Source of the DNA: Candidatus Poribacteria bacterium
GTDB lineage: Bacteria > Poribacteria > WGA-4E > WGA-3G
Length of the DNA stretch: 64,000 nucleotides
Assembly: GCA_958295945.1 (NCBI GenBank)
Contig: OY282386.1
Coordinates: 5,016,204 to 5,080,203 of the forward strand
Direction of reading: 5' to 3'
A program made the translations under genes and the position numbers. Position 1 is the first letter of the stretch. The number at the start of each line of letters is the position of its first letter. A model generated the notes under the pieces. The model did not search any database and was not told where the DNA came from. It saw nothing but the letters and a program-made list of their open reading frames with translations. Positions 63,728-64,000 of this stretch are shown piece after piece.

Positions 63728-64000
63728 TAAAACATCCTGCGGTTATTGTGTCTGGATACCAGTCCTTTTCCCAAGTTTTGTTCTTTATCGGACATCTCAA
63801 CTGAAGGATAGCATTAAGCCCTTCATCTGTCCATCTCATAGATGCGCGTCTACACCTTTGTGCCACAACATGTTGGCAGGCACTCTCAATCACGCTACTG
63901 GTAATCTGATACCCTTTTTCTCTAAATGTTTTGGACTGCGGACGCTTGGCATGTTTTTGAAAATAGTCTGTTTCTCTTTCAAAGTTTTTTCTCTCTTCAG
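63684..64000 (-). mobile_element. ISKra4-family insertion sequence, terminal part with transposase C-terminus
   Basis: The IS end is GGGTGTGTAAAGTTTTTGTC from 63706. The minus-strand frame is open from the right window edge and reads NFERETDYFQKHAKRP, then FREKGYQITSSVIESACQHV and CRRASMRWTDEGLNAILQLR, the C-terminal signature of ISKra4 transposases (ESACxHVV, MRW). The frame has no stop inside the IS; it runs through the terminal repeat and ends in flanking DNA at 63684. The rest of the element lies outside the window. Confidence 0.82.

Noticed and set aside
1-64000. Use of TGA as a sense codon throughout (alternative genetic code)
   Set aside because: Normal genes end at TGA (for example the lipoprotein ending at 52411), and only two conserved frames contain internal TGA.

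Overview
The window looks like chromosome from a Candidatus Poribacteria-type bacterium. This is inferred from gene content and was not tested by phylogeny. The signs are many secreted leucine-rich-repeat and WD40 proteins ending in dockerin plus a FlgD/por-like tail (core PNPFNPETWIPYQLA), phytanoyl-CoA dioxygenase (PhyH) genes, Gfo/Idh/MocA oxidoreductases, an Uma2 nuclease, a DUF4159 protein with a Tat signal, and abundant short palindrome-bearing intergenic repeats. The DNA is moderately A+T-rich and uses the standard code with TGA as a stop.

Layout. 1-4739 (+): the 3' part of a UPF0182 membrane protein, an Uma2 endonuclease, a small DUF5069-like gene with an in-frame TGA followed by a SECIS-like hairpin (the most notable item here), pheA and queG. 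4717-9792 (-): a truncated RDD copy, two secreted or anchored proteins, a complete RDD gene and a PhyH gene. 9878-10702: a non-coding element with ISKra4-like ends. 10818-16824: spoIIM-like gene (+) beside a divergent-end minus-strand run of DUF58, MoxR, DUF4350, DUF4129 and a multi-pass membrane protein. 16907-20330: IS630 debris, a MITE, a broken sulfotransferase, a Gfo/Idh oxidoreductase and a HAD hydrolase. 20340-38929 (-): the surface-protein region, with a metalloprotease/LRR protein, LamG/metalloprotease/cohesin/dockerin, cytochrome c/LRR/cohesin/dockerin, LRR/dockerin and WD40/cohesin/dockerin proteins, plus orphan fragments of their tails. 39094-43801 (-): an aspartate kinase, PhyH and AAA-nuclease-hydroxylase fusion operon. 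44221-53639: Gfo/Idh (-), then (+) DUF2064, SDR, small secreted proteins, a PPOX protein, a large secreted metalloprotease, a lipoprotein and an FAD oxidoreductase. 53704-62229 (-): DUF4159, two substrate-binding/OmpA fusions around a VWA protein, a phosphodiester glycosidase-like protein and purB. 62306-64000: a MITE, a frameshifted gene cut by an ISKra4 element, and the end of that element's transposase.

How it fits together. Housekeeping genes (pheA, queG, lysC, purB) are interspersed with an envelope-centred accessory repertoire. The secreted proteins share interchangeable C-terminal modules; nucleotide similarity among the tails and stranded tail fragments indicate active recombination. 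Two families of non-autonomous elements, one IS630-like with TATGGT/ACCATA ends and one ISKra4-like with GGGTGTGT ends, have inserted repeatedly and broken or trimmed several genes.

No tRNA, rRNA or CRISPR array was recognised. All family assignments come from reading motifs, not from database searches.
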